NCBI RefSeq assembly: GCF_004298475.1
Contig: NZ_SCRP01000034.1
Location: 1 to 64,000 of the forward strand
Length of the DNA: 64,000 nt
Reading direction: 5' to 3'
From: Paraburkholderia sp.
Lineage (GTDB): Bacteria > Pseudomonadota > Gammaproteobacteria > Burkholderiales > Burkholderiaceae
Part shown: in pieces, positions 44,062-57,393 of the stretch
Position numbering within the stretch: position 1 is the first letter of the stretch
Layout: every line of letters starts with the position of its first letter
Notes under the pieces: generated by a model
The model's database searches: none
The model's input: only the letters and a program-made list of their open reading frames with translations
What the model was told of the DNA's origin: nothing
Program-made: the position numbers and the translations under genes

Positions 44062-45044
44062 CGCGCACCCTCCGACTTTTCGAGGCGCAGCAGAAGCAGC
44101 TTCGAGATCGAGAGCACGATGAACGTGATCACGAACAGGATCAGGCCGAGTTCCATCAGCGCTGCGGTGTGCAGGCCCGGGTTGGCTTCCGCGAATTCGT
44201 TGGCGAGCGCCGAAGTAATGCTGTTGCCGGGCGAGAAGAGCGACACGTTATCGAGCAGATTCGTATTGCCGATCACGAACGTGACGGCCATCGTCTCGCC
44301 GAGCGCGCGGCCAAGGCCGAGCATGATGCCGCCGATCACGCCGGTCTTGGTGAACGGCAGCACGATCTTCCACATGACTTCCCACGTCGTGCAGCCGATG
44401 CCGTAGGCCGACTCCTTGAGCAGCACGGGCGTGACTTCGAACACGTCGCGCATGACGGCTGCGATGTACGGGATGACCATGATCGCGAGAATTACGCCCG
44501 CGCACAGAATGCCGATGCCGATGGGCGCGCCCTGAAACAGGGCGCCGACGAACGGCATGCCGCCGAGCAGGTCGCCGAGCGGCTTTTCGAACCACTGCGC
44601 GAAGATCGGCGCGAACACGAGCAGGCCCCACATGCCGTACACGATCGACGGGATGGCGGCCAGCAGTTCGATGGCGATACCGAGCGGACGGCGCAGCCAC
44701 GACGGCGAAAGCTCGGTAAGAAAGAGCGCAATGCCGAAGCTCACGGGCACGGCGATGATGAGCGCGATAAGCGAAGTGGCGATCGTGCCGTAGATGGGCA
44801 CGAGCGCGCCGAACTGCTCACTGGGTGGATCCCAGTCGGCAGTCCAGAGGAAAGCGAAGCCGAACTTCTTGATCGCTGGCAGCGAATCGATGATCAGCGA
44901 CAAGATGATGCCGCCGAGCAGCAGCAAAGTGACGATAGCGGCGAGCCGCGTGAGACTGCCGAAAATAACGTCGCCTGCCGGGCTGGGCGCTTTTTGCTGC
45001 GCAGCGCTGCCGGGCGGATTCGACACGAGGCGGATGTCGGACAT
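44058..45044 (-). CDS. pstC: Phosphate ABC transporter permease PstC
   Basis: The 328-residue permease begins [17 protein letters not shown] and has six to seven helices; [22 protein letters not shown] and the EAA loop [45 protein letters not shown] are characteristic of PstC. It is preceded by a hairpin in the pstS-pstC gap, which may reduce its expression relative to pstS. Its stop overlaps the pstA start. Confidence 0.95.
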   Translation of the reverse strand: MSDIRLVSNPPGSAAQQKAPSPAGDVIFGSLTRLAAIVTLLLLGGIILSLIIDSLPAIKKFGFAFLWTADWDPPSEQFGALVPIYGTIATSLIALIIAVPVSFGIALFLTELSPSWLRRPLGIAIELLAAIPSIVYGMWGLLVFAPIFAQWFEKPLGDLLGGMPFVGALFQGAPIGIGILCAGVILAIMVIPYIAAVMRDVFEVTPVLLKESAYGIGCTTWEVMWKIVLPFTKTGVIGGIMLGLGRALGETMAVTFVIGNTNLLDNVSLFSPGNSITSALANEFAEANPGLHTAALMELGLILFVITFIVLSISKLLLLRLEKSEGAR

Positions 45045-45167
45045 TGTGGCCAGTTTCCAGATGCCGTTCACCACAACGGTGCGCGGCGGTCATGCAGTCT
45101 GAGGACGACGGCCCGTCTACCGGCGAGGCTTACGACTCGACAACGGACTACGGCCCTCAAACGGACA

Positions 45168-45202
45168 AACGGGGCGCGCGCTCATCGCGCGACGACCCCG
45201 TT
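45168..45202 (-). terminator. Hairpin between pstS and pstC (partial terminator or mRNA stabiliser)
   Basis: AACGGGG plus CGCGCG (45168-45180) pairs with CGCGCG and CCCCGTT (45186-45202) with a 4-base bulge. Leftward it is followed by TGTCCGTTTG, not a proper T-run. Such hairpins after binding-protein genes commonly set the ratio of binding protein to permease. Confidence 0.5.
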
Positions 45203-45222
45203 CAGCTTGGCTTCAATCGGCC

Positions 45223-46254
45223 TTATTCGGCGATCGACTTGCCGCTAGCGTCCTTCACCTTCTCTTTCCACTGCGTCTTGATTTCGCTCACGACCGACGG
45301 CGGCAGCGAAATGTAGTCGAGGCTGTCAGCAGCCGAGCCGCCGTTCTTGAACGCCCAGTCGAAGAACTTGAGCGTTTCCTTGCCCTGCTCCGGCTTGTCC
45401 TGCGCGGTGTGCAGCAGCACGAAGGTCGCGCCGACGACCGGCCATGCGCTCTTGCCCGGCTCGTTCGTCAGGATCTGGTAGAACGACTTCTTCCAGTCTG
45501 CGCCGGCTGCAGCGGCCTTGAACGTGTCGGTGGTCGGCTGGACAACCGCGCCCGATTCGTTCTTCATGGCAGTGTAGACCATGTGGTTTTGCTTGGCGTA
45601 CGCCCACTCGACGTAGCCGATTGCACCCGGCAGACGCTGCACGAATGCAGCAACGCCGTCGTTACCCTTGCCGCCCGTGCCGGTCGGCCAGTTCACGGTC
45701 GTGCCTTCGCCAACCTTGCTCTTCCACTCGGGGTTGACCTTCGAGAGGTAGTTCGTCCAGATGAAGCTCGTGCCCGAACCGTCAGCGCGGCGGACCACGG
45801 CGATGTCGAGATCCGGCAGCTTGACCTTCGGGTTCAGGGCGGCGATGGCCGGATCGTTCCACTTCTTGATCTTGCCGAGGTAGATGTCGCCGATCACCTG
45901 GCCCGACAGCACGATTTCGCCAGCCTTGATGCCCGGCACGTTGATCGCCGGCACGACGCCGCCAACCACCGTCGGGAACTGGAACAGGCCGTCCTTGGCC
46001 AGTTCGTCGTCCTTCAGCGGGGCATCCGAACCTGCGAAGTCAACGGTCTTGGCGTTGATCTGCTTGATGCCGCCCGACGAACCGATACCTTGATAGTTCA
46101 CCTTGCCGCCGCCCGACTTCTGATAGGCGTCCGCCCATTTCGTGTAGATCGGTGCAGCGAAGGTGCTGCCAGCGCCGGTAATGTCGGCTGCCTGCGCTGC
46201 GATCGCGAAGAGCGCGCCGGCGACGCCAGCGAGCACGGTTTGCATCAATTTCAT
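45223..46254 (-). CDS. pstS: Periplasmic phosphate-binding protein PstS
   Basis: The 343-residue precursor has a signal peptide ([25 protein letters not shown]) and the phosphate-binding motifs of Pst[41 protein letters not shown] and [18 protein letters not shown]. It captures inorganic phosphate for the PstCAB permease. It is the first gene of the operon and has a PhoB box upstream. Confidence 0.96.
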   Translation of the reverse strand: MKLMQTVLAGVAGALFAIAAQAADITGAGSTFAAPIYTKWADAYQKSGGGKVNYQGIGSSGGIKQINAKTVDFAGSDAPLKDDELAKDGLFQFPTVVGGVVPAINVPGIKAGEIVLSGQVIGDIYLGKIKKWNDPAIAALNPKVKLPDLDIAVVRRADGSGTSFIWTNYLSKVNPEWKSKVGEGTTVNWPTGTGGKGNDGVAAFVQRLPGAIGYVEWAYAKQNHMVYTAMKNESGAVVQPTTDTFKAAAAGADWKKSFYQILTNEPGKSAWPVVGATFVLLHTAQDKPEQGKETLKFFDWAFKNGGSAADSLDYISLPPSVVSEIKTQWKEKVKDASGKSIAE

Positions 46255-46666
46255 GTGGCCTCCAGTGGTGAGCAGATAAACGACACCGCGAAGCTTAGGG
46301 TCTCATTGTGACAGTACCATGACCGTACATGAACCAACCGTGACAATGTCATTACCAGCTGAAAGATGCGAAGCGAATGAATGATGTGCCGGTTTCATTG
46401 TCGCTGCGGCTCGCACAGCGGGCCTCTGAACCGCCCTGACAGGCAGAGGAAGGGGATTCGGGCAACGCGAGCCGCGCTCCGGCTGGAGCGCGTTCTGTCC
46501 CTGTAGAAAGCGTGCGGAAAAGAAATTGACGAATTCGACATACGAAATCGATGCCGAATTCGAGGACCGCCTTGAATACGCCGTAACCGGCTGTCAAAGA
46601 CCGCCAGCGTGGCCCGATGCGCGATGGTCGCACCGCCACGCGCACGTGGCCCCGCCAGCGGCGGAC
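46255..46666. other. Intergenic region between pstS and glmM
   Basis: The left part is the pstS control region with the PHO box. A GC hairpin (CGCGCTCC 46473-46480 with GGAGCGCG 46485-46492) may help end glmM transcripts but has no T-run. A leftward open frame at 46352-46645 has no family resemblance and is not called. Confidence 0.5.
46307..46325 (-). promoter_or_regulatory. PhoB box upstream of pstS
   Basis: On the pstS strand the sequence CGGTCATGGTACTGTCACA matches the PHO box CTGTCATAAAACTGTCACA at most positions, with GTCAT and GTCAC half-sites 11 bases apart. It lies 53 to 71 bases before the pstS ATG. A further TGACA-TTGTCA stretch near 46339-46353 may be a second site. Confidence 0.8.
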
Positions 46667-48019
46667 TCAGGCAATCGCGCGCTTGACGGTCGCGGCAATC
46701 GCTTCCGCGTAGTGGACGGCGTCGTGCTGCTCGCGCGCCTCGACCATCACGCGCAGCACCGGCTCCGTGCCCGATGCGCGGATCAGCACGCGGCCCTTGC
46801 CGTTCAACTGGGTCTCGGCGTCTGCAATTGACTGCTGGATGGCGCCGTTACCTTCCCAGTCGGCGCCCTGCGCGATTCGAACGTTGATCAGCTTCTGCGG
46901 GAACAGCGTCACGCCGTCGAGCAGTTCGGCAAGCGTGCGCCCGCTGCGCTTCATCGCCGCGAGCACCAGCAGCGCCGAAACGATGCCGTCGCCGGTCGTA
47001 TGCCGGTCGAGCGAGAGAATATGACCGGAGCCCTCGGCACCGAGCAGCCAGCCGTGCTCGCGCAACTGTTCGAGCACGTAGCGGTCGCCGACTGCAGCGC
47101 GCACGAACTTCACGCCAAGACGCTCGATGGCCTGCTCGACGGCGAGGTTGGTCATCAGCGTGCCGACCGCGCCCTCCACCTTCCCGTCGGTCGCCATGCG
47201 GTCCTTCACGAGGACGTAAAGCAGCTCGTCGCCGTTGAAAAGGCGGCCTTGTGCGTCGACCACCTGCAGTCGGTCGGCGTCGCCGTCCAGCGCAATGCCG
47301 AGATCAGCCTGATTCGCGCGCACGGCGCGCACCAGCGCGTCGGGCGCCGTCGCGCCGACACCGTCGTTGATGTTGAAGCCGTTCGGCGAAACGCCGATCG
47401 GAATCACGTCCGCACCGAGTTCATGGAACACGTGCGGCGCGATATCGTAGGCCGCGCCGTTCGCGCAATCGACCACGAGCTTCAGCCCGCGCAGGTTGTA
47501 CGCTTGCGGAAACGTGCTCTTGCAGAACTCGATGTAACGGCCGCCCGCATCGTCCAGGCGCCGTGCGCGGCCTAGTTGCTCGGACGGCGCGCAGTCGAGC
47601 GGCAGGTCGAGCTGCTCCTCGATCTGCCGCTCGACGTCGTCGGGCAGCTTGTTGCCATCGGCTGAAAAGAACTTGATGCCGTTGTCGTAGAACGGGTTGT
47701 GCGACGCACTGATCACGACGCCTGCTGAGAGCCGCAGCGCGCGCGTAAGGTAAGCGATGCCAGGCGTGGTCATCGGGCCCGCCAGCATCACGTCGATGCC
47801 GGCCGCCGAAAGTCCGGCTTCCAGCGACGCCTCGAGCATGTAACCCGAGATGCGCGTGTCCTTGCCGATGAGCACAGACGGGCGCGAGCCCGAAGTCGCG
47901 GCAGCGCCCGCAAGCACTTTGCCCGCCGCGTAGCCGAGGCGCAGCACGAAATCCGGCGTGATCGGCGCCGAGCCGACCTTGCCGCGAACCCCATCCGTTC
48001 CGAAATAACGACGTCCCAT
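46667..48019 (-). CDS. glmM: Phosphoglucosamine mutase
   Basis: GlmM turns glucosamine-6-phosphate into glucosamine-1-phosphate for peptidoglycan and lipid A. The 450-residue protein begins [16 protein letters not shown], has the phosphoserine loop [15 protein letters not shown] with Ser106 as the catalytic residue, the metal loop [13 protein letters not shown] and the sugar loop EGSGHILS. The phosphate-binding [14 protein letters not shown] ends it. It follows folP by 40 bases in the conserved ftsH-folP-glmM order. Confidence 0.96.
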   Translation of the reverse strand: MGRRYFGTDGVRGKVGSAPITPDFVLRLGYAAGKVLAGAAATSGSRPSVLIGKDTRISGYMLEASLEAGLSAAGIDVMLAGPMTTPGIAYLTRALRLSAGVVISASHNPFYDNGIKFFSADGNKLPDDVERQIEEQLDLPLDCAPSEQLGRARRLDDAGGRYIEFCKSTFPQAYNLRGLKLVVDCANGAAYDIAPHVFHELGADVIPIGVSPNGFNINDGVGATAPDALVRAVRANQADLGIALDGDADRLQVVDAQGRLFNGDELLYVLVKDRMATDGKVEGAVGTLMTNLAVEQAIERLGVKFVRAAVGDRYVLEQLREHGWLLGAEGSGHILSLDRHTTGDGIVSALLVLAAMKRSGRTLAELLDGVTLFPQKLINVRIAQGADWEGNGAIQQSIADAETQLNGKGRVLIRASGTEPVLRVMVEAREQHDAVHYAEAIAATVKRAIA

Positions 48020-48059
48020 CCTTCGATCCCTCTCCTTCTACCGTTCTCTTTTCCCGGTT

Positions 48060-48992
48060 TTACGCCGGGGTGGCCTGGCTGCGCGCGGCTTCGCGCACAG
48101 CGGCCCAGATTTTCAGCGCGTCCACGGTCTGCGCGACATCGTGAACACGAATAATGGCCGCGCCGCGCTCTGCCGCACACACGGCAGCAGCCACGCTCGC
48201 GGCGATGCGCTCCGCAGCGGGCCGGTTCACGAGCGCGCCCAGCATCGACTTGCGCGACATACCCGCCAGCACCGGATAGGGTGCGGCGCCCTGCGGGACG
48301 CGCGGCGCCGTATCCCGCAGATGCGCGAGCAACGCGTAGTTATGCTCGATCACCGCCTTGCCGAAGCCAAAACCCGGATCGACGCTGATACGCGCACGCG
48401 CCACACCCGCCGCTTCGAGTTCCGCTACGCGCGCCGTAAGAAATGCGCGCACTTCGCTCACAACGTCCGTGTAGTCGGGCGAGCCCAACTGCATCGTCTG
48501 CGGCTCGCCGAGCATGTGCATCACGCACAGCCCGCAATCGCTGGCACGCACGGCGTCGATCGCGCCGGGCATCCGCAAACCCCAGACGTCGTTGATCATG
48601 TCCGCCCCAGCCGCAAGTGCATGGCGCATCACGTCGGGCTTGTACGTATCGATCGACAGCGGCACGTTCGCTCCACGCAACCGCTCGACCAGCGGAATCA
48701 CGCGTTCGAGTTCCTCCGCGACCGGCACGGGCGGCGCACCTGGCCGCGTCGATTCCCCGCCGATGTCGACCATGTCCGCGCCGTCGAGCAGCATCTGCTC
48801 GGCGCGCCGCAGCGCTTCGCCGGGATCGACATAACGGCCGCCATCGGAAAACGAATCAGGCGTGACATTCAGAATGCCCATGACCAGCGGGCGTTCGAAA
48901 GTCAGCGTGAAACGGCCGCACTTCAGCGGCTCCGGTGCCAACGGTGAAGGCAACTGAGGAAGCAAAAGACTCTGCGCAGTGGTATTGGGCAC
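48060..48992 (-). CDS. folP: Dihydropteroate synthase
   Basis: FolP condenses p-aminobenzoate with 6-hydroxymethyl-dihydropterin pyrophosphate in folate synthesis and is the sulfonamide target. The 310-residue TIM-barrel protein has the signature MGILNVTPDSFSDGGRY, DIGGESTRPGA and the C-terminal pterin-site RVHDVAQT. The start is a GTG at 48992 without a good Shine-Dalgarno sequence; no better start occurs before the conserved core. It follows ftsH by 106 bases. Confidence 0.94.
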   Translation of the reverse strand: MPNTTAQSLLLPQLPSPLAPEPLKCGRFTLTFERPLVMGILNVTPDSFSDGGRYVDPGEALRRAEQMLLDGADMVDIGGESTRPGAPPVPVAEELERVIPLVERLRGANVPLSIDTYKPDVMRHALAAGADMINDVWGLRMPGAIDAVRASDCGLCVMHMLGEPQTMQLGSPDYTDVVSEVRAFLTARVAELEAAGVARARISVDPGFGFGKAVIEHNYALLAHLRDTAPRVPQGAAPYPVLAGMSRKSMLGALVNRPAAERIAASVAAAVCAAERGAAIIRVHDVAQTVDALKIWAAVREAARSQATPA

Positions 48993-49098
48993 GTCAACGA
49001 ACGTCAGAAGTGTAACGAAGAGATGTCGCCAGAAATGCAGGCGGGCCGATGTGGAATCACACCGGCCCGCAACTTTACTTGATTTGGCGCAATCGGGA

Positions 49099-50988
49099 TC
49101 AGGCCGGCGCAGTCGCGCTGCCCGGTTTCACCTCGCTGCCCGTGCTACCGCCCGACGACGAAGCATCGCCAGCCGACGGCGAACTCTTCGGCGAGCGCGG
49201 CGGGCGACCCGCCATGATGTCGTTGATCTGGTCGGAGTCGATCGTTTCCCACTCCATCAGCGCAGCGGTCATCGCCTCGACCTTGTCGCGGTTCTCGTCG
49301 AGCATGCGCTTGGCGAGGTTGTACTGCTCGTCGAGCACATGGCGGATTTCCGCGTCGACCTTCTGCTGCGTCGCTTCCGAGATGGCGCGCGTAAAGCCCT
49401 TGCCGAACGGGCCGCCGTCGCTTTCGTCGTCCACGTAGACCATCGGTCCGAGCGCGTCGGTCATGCCGAAGCGTGCAACCATCGCGCGGGCTGTCTGCGT
49501 GGCCTTGTTGAAGTCGTCCGACGCACCCGTGCTGATGAGGTTCAGGAACAGCTCTTCCGCCACGCGGCCGCCGAACAGAATGGCCAAACGGTCGAGCAGA
49601 TAATCCTTCGAATACGTTTCGTTGTCGTGCTCCGGCAACTGCCAGGTCACGCCGAGCGCGCGACCGCGCGGAATGATCGTGACCTTGTGGACCGGATCGG
49701 CCTTCGGCAGCAGCTTCGCGATCACGGCGTGGCCCGATTCGTGGTACGCCGTGGCACGCTTCGCTTCTTCGCGGATGACCGCCGACTTGCGCTCCGGACC
49801 CATGAAGATCTTGTCCTTCGCGTCCTCGAAGTCCTGCATCTCGACGATGCGCTTGCCGCGGCGCGCCGCAAAGAGCGCCGCTTCGTTCACGAGGTTCGCG
49901 AGATCGGCGCCCGAGAAGCCCGGCGTGCCACGCGCGATGACCGCAGCGTCGACGTCGTTGGCGATCGGCACCTTGCGCAGGTGCACCTTCATGATCTGCT
50001 CACGGCCGCGAATGTCGGGCAGGCCCACGTAGACCTGACGGTCGAAACGGCCCGGACGCAGCAGCGCCTTGTCGAGCACGTCCGAACGGTTCGTTGCCGC
50101 GATCACGATGACGCCCGAGTTCGCCTCGAAGCCGTCCATCTCGACCAGCATCTGGTTCAGCGTCTGTTCGCGCTCGTCGTTGCCGCCGCCCATGCCGGCG
50201 CCGCGATGACGGCCGACGGCGTCGATTTCGTCGATGAACACGATGCACGGCGCGTGCTTCTTGGCCTGCTCGAACATGTCGCGCACGCGAGCCGCGCCGA
50301 CACCGACGAACATTTCAACGAAGTCCGAACCCGAAATGCTGAAGAACGGCACCTTGGCTTCGCCCGCGATGGCGCGCGCGAGCAGCGTCTTACCGGTGCC
50401 GGGAGGGCCGACGAGCAGCACGCCACGCGGGATGCGCCCGCCGAGCTTCTGGAATTTCTGGGGATCGCGCAGGAAGTCTACGAGCTCGGAGACCTCTTCC
50501 TTGGCCTCGTCGCAGCCCGCGACATCGGAGAAATTGACGGCGTTGTTGTTTTCGTCGATCAGGCGTGCGCGCGATTTACCGAAGGAGAAAGCCCCGCCTT
50601 TGCCGCCCCCCTGCATCTGTCTCATCATGTAGAACCAGAACACGATGATGAGGATTGTCGGCCCGAGGTAGTACAGCGCGGAAACGAGCGCGTTCGGCTC
50701 TTCGTCAGCCTTGCCGCTCACCTGCACGCCGTATTTCATCAGGTCGCCGACCATCCAGATGTCGCCGGGCGACACGATCTGGTATTTCTGGCCATCCGCC
50801 GGAGTGACCGTGAGGTTCCGCCCCTGCACTATGACGCTCTTGACCTTGCCGCTCTTCGCGTCGTCCATGAACTGCGAATAGGAAACGCCTTCCTGGACAC
50901 GGGGCTTGTCGAACTGCTTGAACACCGTAAACAGCACCAGTGCGATAACCAGCCACACTGCTGCCTTCGAAAACATGTTGTTGTTCAA
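49099..50988 (-). CDS. ftsH: ATP-dependent zinc metalloprotease FtsH
   Basis: The 629-residue membrane protease degrades misfolded membrane proteins, LpxC-type regulators and others. It has two N-terminal membrane helices flanking a small periplasmic domain (residues 5-120), an AAA domain with Walker [14 protein letters not shown] and second region of homology [21 protein letters not shown], and the zinc-protease motif HESGH. A Ser/Gly/Pro tail ([11 protein letters not shown]) ends it. It is 210 bases after rlmE in the E. coli-like order rlmE-ftsH. Confidence 0.97.
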   Translation of the reverse strand: MNNNMFSKAAVWLVIALVLFTVFKQFDKPRVQEGVSYSQFMDDAKSGKVKSVIVQGRNLTVTPADGQKYQIVSPGDIWMVGDLMKYGVQVSGKADEEPNALVSALYYLGPTILIIVFWFYMMRQMQGGGKGGAFSFGKSRARLIDENNNAVNFSDVAGCDEAKEEVSELVDFLRDPQKFQKLGGRIPRGVLLVGPPGTGKTLLARAIAGEAKVPFFSISGSDFVEMFVGVGAARVRDMFEQAKKHAPCIVFIDEIDAVGRHRGAGMGGGNDEREQTLNQMLVEMDGFEANSGVIVIAATNRSDVLDKALLRPGRFDRQVYVGLPDIRGREQIMKVHLRKVPIANDVDAAVIARGTPGFSGADLANLVNEAALFAARRGKRIVEMQDFEDAKDKIFMGPERKSAVIREEAKRATAYHESGHAVIAKLLPKADPVHKVTIIPRGRALGVTWQLPEHDNETYSKDYLLDRLAILFGGRVAEELFLNLISTGASDDFNKATQTARAMVARFGMTDALGPMVYVDDESDGGPFGKGFTRAISEATQQKVDAEIRHVLDEQYNLAKRMLDENRDKVEAMTAALMEWETIDSDQINDIMAGRPPRSPKSSPSAGDASSSGGSTGSEVKPGSATAPA

Positions 50989-51198
50989 AGCACCACTCCT
51001 TCACTCATAGACGGGCGCCTACATTTGCCTTGCGGCACCACCAAAGCATTCTAATCCAGTACGCAGGCACCCGCCATAACGTTTCGCTAGCGCGGGAATA
51101 GCCTCCGGGCCTTGTACGTAAAGCGTTCGGCAGCCTTTCAGGACCCGCCGCCGACACGCTTCTTCACCCTGCCCTGCACACCGGAATCGATACCCGCG

Positions 51199-51861
51199 TC
51201 AACGCGGCTGCTTCAGCTGTTTACCCAATATAAACGTTTCGGCCGATTTATCCCGCGAAGCTTTTGGTTTGCGGGCGGCCACAATTTTGAATTGATGCTT
51301 GAATTTTTCGACGATCTGGCTATAACCGCTGCCGTGAAAACATTTTACTAAAAGGGCGCCATCAGGTTTCAGATGGTTTTGCGAGAACTCGAGTGCGAGA
51401 TCGCACACATGTTCGATACGCGCGGCATCCGCCGACGCCACCCCCGAGAGATTGGGCGCCATGTCCGAAATTACAAGATCCACCGGACGCTCGCCGACAA
51501 TTTCTTCGAGTTGCGCAAGCACGCTGTCCTCGCGGAAGTCGCCCTGGATGAACTGGACATCGGCGATCGGCTCCATCGGCAGCAGGTCGAGCGCAATGAT
51601 CGTGCCGTCCACGCCGCCCTGCCGTTCCTCGTCGCGCTTCGCGCCCTGCGCGAGCTTGTTGCGCACGTACTGGCTCCAGCTGCCCGGCGCCGCGCCGAGA
51701 TCCACGATCACCATGCCCGGGCGGATCAGCTTGTCCTGCTCGTCGATTTCCTTCAGCTTGTACGCGGCGCGAGCGCGATAGCCCTCCCGTTGCGCCATTT
51801 TCACGTACGGGTCGTTGATATGGTCGTGCAACCACGACTGGTTGAAGCGGTTTTTTGCCAT
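51199..51861 (-). CDS. rlmE: 23S rRNA (uridine(2552)-2'-O)-methyltransferase
   Basis: RlmE (FtsJ/RrmJ) methylates U2552 in the ribosomal A-loop. The 220-residue protein starts [36 protein letters not shown] and has the SAM motif [13 protein letters not shown], the catalytic KDKE set (Lys in [10 protein letters not shown], Asp in [12 protein letters not shown], Lys in [13 protein letters not shown], Glu in SAETFILG). An in-frame start at 51963 is not preferred, since homologues begin near MAKNR. It is divergent from yhbY. Confidence 0.95.
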   Translation of the reverse strand: MAKNRFNQSWLHDHINDPYVKMAQREGYRARAAYKLKEIDEQDKLIRPGMVIVDLGAAPGSWSQYVRNKLAQGAKRDEERQGGVDGTIIALDLLPMEPIADVQFIQGDFREDSVLAQLEEIVGERPVDLVISDMAPNLSGVASADAARIEHVCDLALEFSQNHLKPDGALLVKCFHGSGYSQIVEKFKHQFKIVAARKPKASRDKSAETFILGKQLKQPR

Positions 51862-52085
51862 TAAAGGTGAACTCTTGCTGCGTGATTGCGCGCTTTTAGC
51901 GGATAATACGCGCTTTATTCGTGCGGCCATCGCGGCCCGTCCGGCTGATCCACGCCGGCTCACGCCCGCGTCTTGCCGTCCCCACGGTTTTTCCGTTGTT
52001 CCGATGCGCTGTCCGCCGGGCGAGCCCCAAGAGGCTCATTTCGGCCCGCCGGGCGCCGTCATTTTAGTCGAGTCTGCCACATCCC

Positions 52086-52631
52086 ATGCCCGCCCTCACT
52101 CTTACCGCCGAGCAGCGCGCCGAACTTCGCTCCGCAGCTCACGCGCTCAAACCAGTTGTGCTCATCGGCGCGGAAGGGTTGACCGACGCCGTTGTAAAAG
52201 AAATCAAGGTTCACCTTGCAGCGCACCAGCTCATCAAGGTGCGCGTGTTCGGCGATGAGCGCGAAGAACGCATCGCGATCTACGACGAGATCTGCGATCG
52301 TCTCAGCGCGGCGCCGGTCCAGCACATCGGCAAGCTGCTCGTGATCTGGAAGCCCGAAGAAGCCGCGCCGACAACCGCCACGGCCCGTGCCGGCGCGCGC
52401 GGCACCGTCAAGCGCCCGGCCGGCGACGTCCCGAGCGCGCGCGAAACCGGCACGCGCGGCGCAGCCCCGCGCATCGTCAAGGTCGTCAAGCCTTCCGAAA
52501 ACCCGATGCGCCGCCCCAAGCCGCAGAACGTGGTCGTCAAGGGCAACGAGCGCGTCACGCAAGGCGGCAACGTCAAACGCGCCAAGAAGCGCCAGACCAG
52601 CAGCAAGCGCGGGCACCAGGGTTCGAAGTAA
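52086..52631 (+). CDS. yhbY: YhbY/CRM-domain RNA-binding protein
   Basis: The first 95 residues are a CRM domain: LTAEQRAELRSAAHALKPVVLIGAEGLTDAVVKEIKVHLAAHQLIKVRVFGDEREER with the GxxG loop LIGAEGL, as in E. coli YhbY, a protein that associates with pre-50S particles. After it comes an unusual tail of about 85 residues rich in Pro, Arg, Lys and Thr (KRPAGDVPS, KRAKKRQTSSKRGHQ), absent from E. coli YhbY, which may strengthen RNA binding. It is divergent from rlmE, as in E. coli. Confidence 0.88.
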   Translation: MPALTLTAEQRAELRSAAHALKPVVLIGAEGLTDAVVKEIKVHLAAHQLIKVRVFGDEREERIAIYDEICDRLSAAPVQHIGKLLVIWKPEEAAPTTATARAGARGTVKRPAGDVPSARETGTRGAAPRIVKVVKPSENPMRRPKPQNVVVKGNERVTQGGNVKRAKKRQTSSKRGHQGSK

Positions 52632-52806
52632 GCCGCTGCAGCATGCCAGTCGCGCCATCGCGCCGCCAGTACGTGGCAGCGCGCGTGGAGATTCGGCAAG
52701 GAAAGCAGCAGGAGAAAGCGGCAGGAGAAAGCGGCAGACAGGCCCACGGGCCTCAGAACGGTGCGCTCACGTGCAGCACTTTTTCGCTGTACTCCCCGCC
52801 GTGACG

Positions 52807-53295
52807 CTACGCCGCGCGAGACCGCCACGCGGCGGGCAGCAGCCACACGAGCGCAATGCCCAGCAGGCTCCCGATCAAATAGAACAAGCTCGACACGCCG
52901 TGCAGGATGCCAAAGCGCGCCGCATCAGGCGAATTCGCGATATCCACACCGGCAACTGCGGCCTGTACGCGCAACGCGTTCATGAACGGCTGCACCGCGA
53001 AATAGCCGACCAGAACACACAACAGCATCCCGGCCAGCAGCCAGCGCAAGCGCCGGTACGGCTCTACGCCGCGCCGCACCAGCACGTTGGACAGCGCGAG
53101 CATCAGCACGCCGCACGTAAGGCCGACGAGCCCTTCGATCCGAAAAAGCTGCGCGGCAATCGAGCCGGCTGTCATTCGGTCAAGAGAGGCAAACAGCACC
53201 GGGGCGGCTGCATAGCCGATAGTCAGCTGGCTACCCACCCAGAGCATGGCCAAGAGGCCAAACAGACGGTGTGCAGCCGAAGGAGCGGGACTCAC
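52807..53295 (-). CDS. DUF4149 family membrane protein
   Basis: The 162-residue product has four membrane helices and the DUF4149 features: LLAMLWVGSQLTIGYAAAPVLFASLDRMTAGSIAAQLFRIEG at the N-terminus and FGILHGVSSLFYLIGSLLGIALV near the end. The family is of unknown function and is common next to greA/carB in betaproteobacteria. The start is GTG at 53295; it is 13 bases after the greA stop, so the two are likely cotranscribed. Confidence 0.85.
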   Translation of the reverse strand: MSPAPSAAHRLFGLLAMLWVGSQLTIGYAAAPVLFASLDRMTAGSIAAQLFRIEGLVGLTCGVLMLALSNVLVRRGVEPYRRLRWLLAGMLLCVLVGYFAVQPFMNALRVQAAVAGVDIANSPDAARFGILHGVSSLFYLIGSLLGIALVWLLPAAWRSRAA

Positions 53296-53308
53296 GCGGG
53301 CTTACCCG

Positions 53309-53785
53309 TCAGATGTAGCGAACGTCGATGATTTCGTACTCGCGCACGCCACTGGGCGCCTGCACCGCAGCGACGTCGCCTTCCGACTTGCCGATCAGCG
53401 CGCGTGCAATGGGCGAGCTGACCGAGATCAGACCGTGCTCGAGGTCGGCTTCGTCGTCGCCGACGATCTGGTACGTCACCGTTTTGCCCGATTCGAGGTC
53501 TTCGAGATCGACGGTCGTACCGAACACGATACGGCCGTCCGCTTCCAGCGAAGACGGATCGATAACTTGCGCCGCAGCGAGCTTCGACTCGATCTCGGCA
53601 ATGCGGCCTTCGATGAAGCCCTGCTTTTCCTTCGCCGCGTCGTATTCCGCGTTTTCGGACAAATCGCCCTGCGCACGCGCTTCGGCAATGGAATTAATGA
53701 CCGCCGGACGCTCGACGGATTTCAGGCGCTGTAGTTCGTCACGCAGTTGATCTGCGCCGCGCCGGGTCAGGGGAATCGTGCTCAT
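53309..53785 (-). CDS. greA: Transcription elongation factor GreA
   Basis: GreA stimulates RNA cleavage by backtracked RNA polymerase. The 158-residue protein has the N-terminal coiled coil ([23 protein letters not shown]...[38 protein letters not shown]) with the acidic tip DLSENAEYD, and the C-terminal FKBP-like domain ([39 protein letters not shown]). The ATG at 53785 matches homologues; the frame extends upstream to 53848. A long hairpin with T8 lies between 53822 and 53916, directly before the gene. Confidence 0.96.
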   Translation of the reverse strand: MSTIPLTRRGADQLRDELQRLKSVERPAVINSIAEARAQGDLSENAEYDAAKEKQGFIEGRIAEIESKLAAAQVIDPSSLEADGRIVFGTTVDLEDLESGKTVTYQIVGDDEADLEHGLISVSSPIARALIGKSEGDVAAVQAPSGVREYEIIDVRYI

Positions 53786-53821
53786 AGACAATTCAAATAG
53801 CCCAGATGGCCTTGGGGCCAT

Positions 53822-53916
53822 AAAAAAAATCACCGCGGTTAAGTGCATCCCGTGAAGGCGCCGGCGACGTTAAAACGCGCCGGACGTAGACCCTGAGGGA
53901 CGCCGCTTAACCGCGG
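53822..53916 (-). terminator. Long hairpin with T8 between carB and greA (terminator or greA leader attenuator)
   Basis: Perfect 11-bp outer arms, CTTAACCGCGG (53906-53916 as written) and CCGCGGTTAAG (53833-53843), enclose a 62-base interior with a further GC stem around 53860-53885. On the leftward strand the outer stem is followed by TGA and eight T residues (53829-53822). It ends only 36 bases before the greA ATG. Confidence 0.75.
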
Positions 53917-53967
53917 CAGCTAGCGGAGTTACCCGCCTCGATGGTGATTAGACAGACAGTCGAAGTC

Positions 53968-57222
<3,255 letters not shown>

Positions 57223-57393
57223 AACGCTCTCGCTAAATATCCTTGTGTCTTTGGTCCGGTGGACGGCGCGCGGCGCTCAACGCGCCAGCGCATGCTACAC
57301 CGCTCACTGCCGGATGCGCGCGTGGGCCGCTTTGTGTCGCGCGGCTCGCAGCGCTCCCTTGCCTGATGCCGGCTCGCGCCTTGCGCGCGCGCC

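Noticed and set aside
46352..46645. 97-codon leftward frame between pstS and glmM
   Set aside because: No recognisable family, no good start signal, and it covers the intergenic hairpin.
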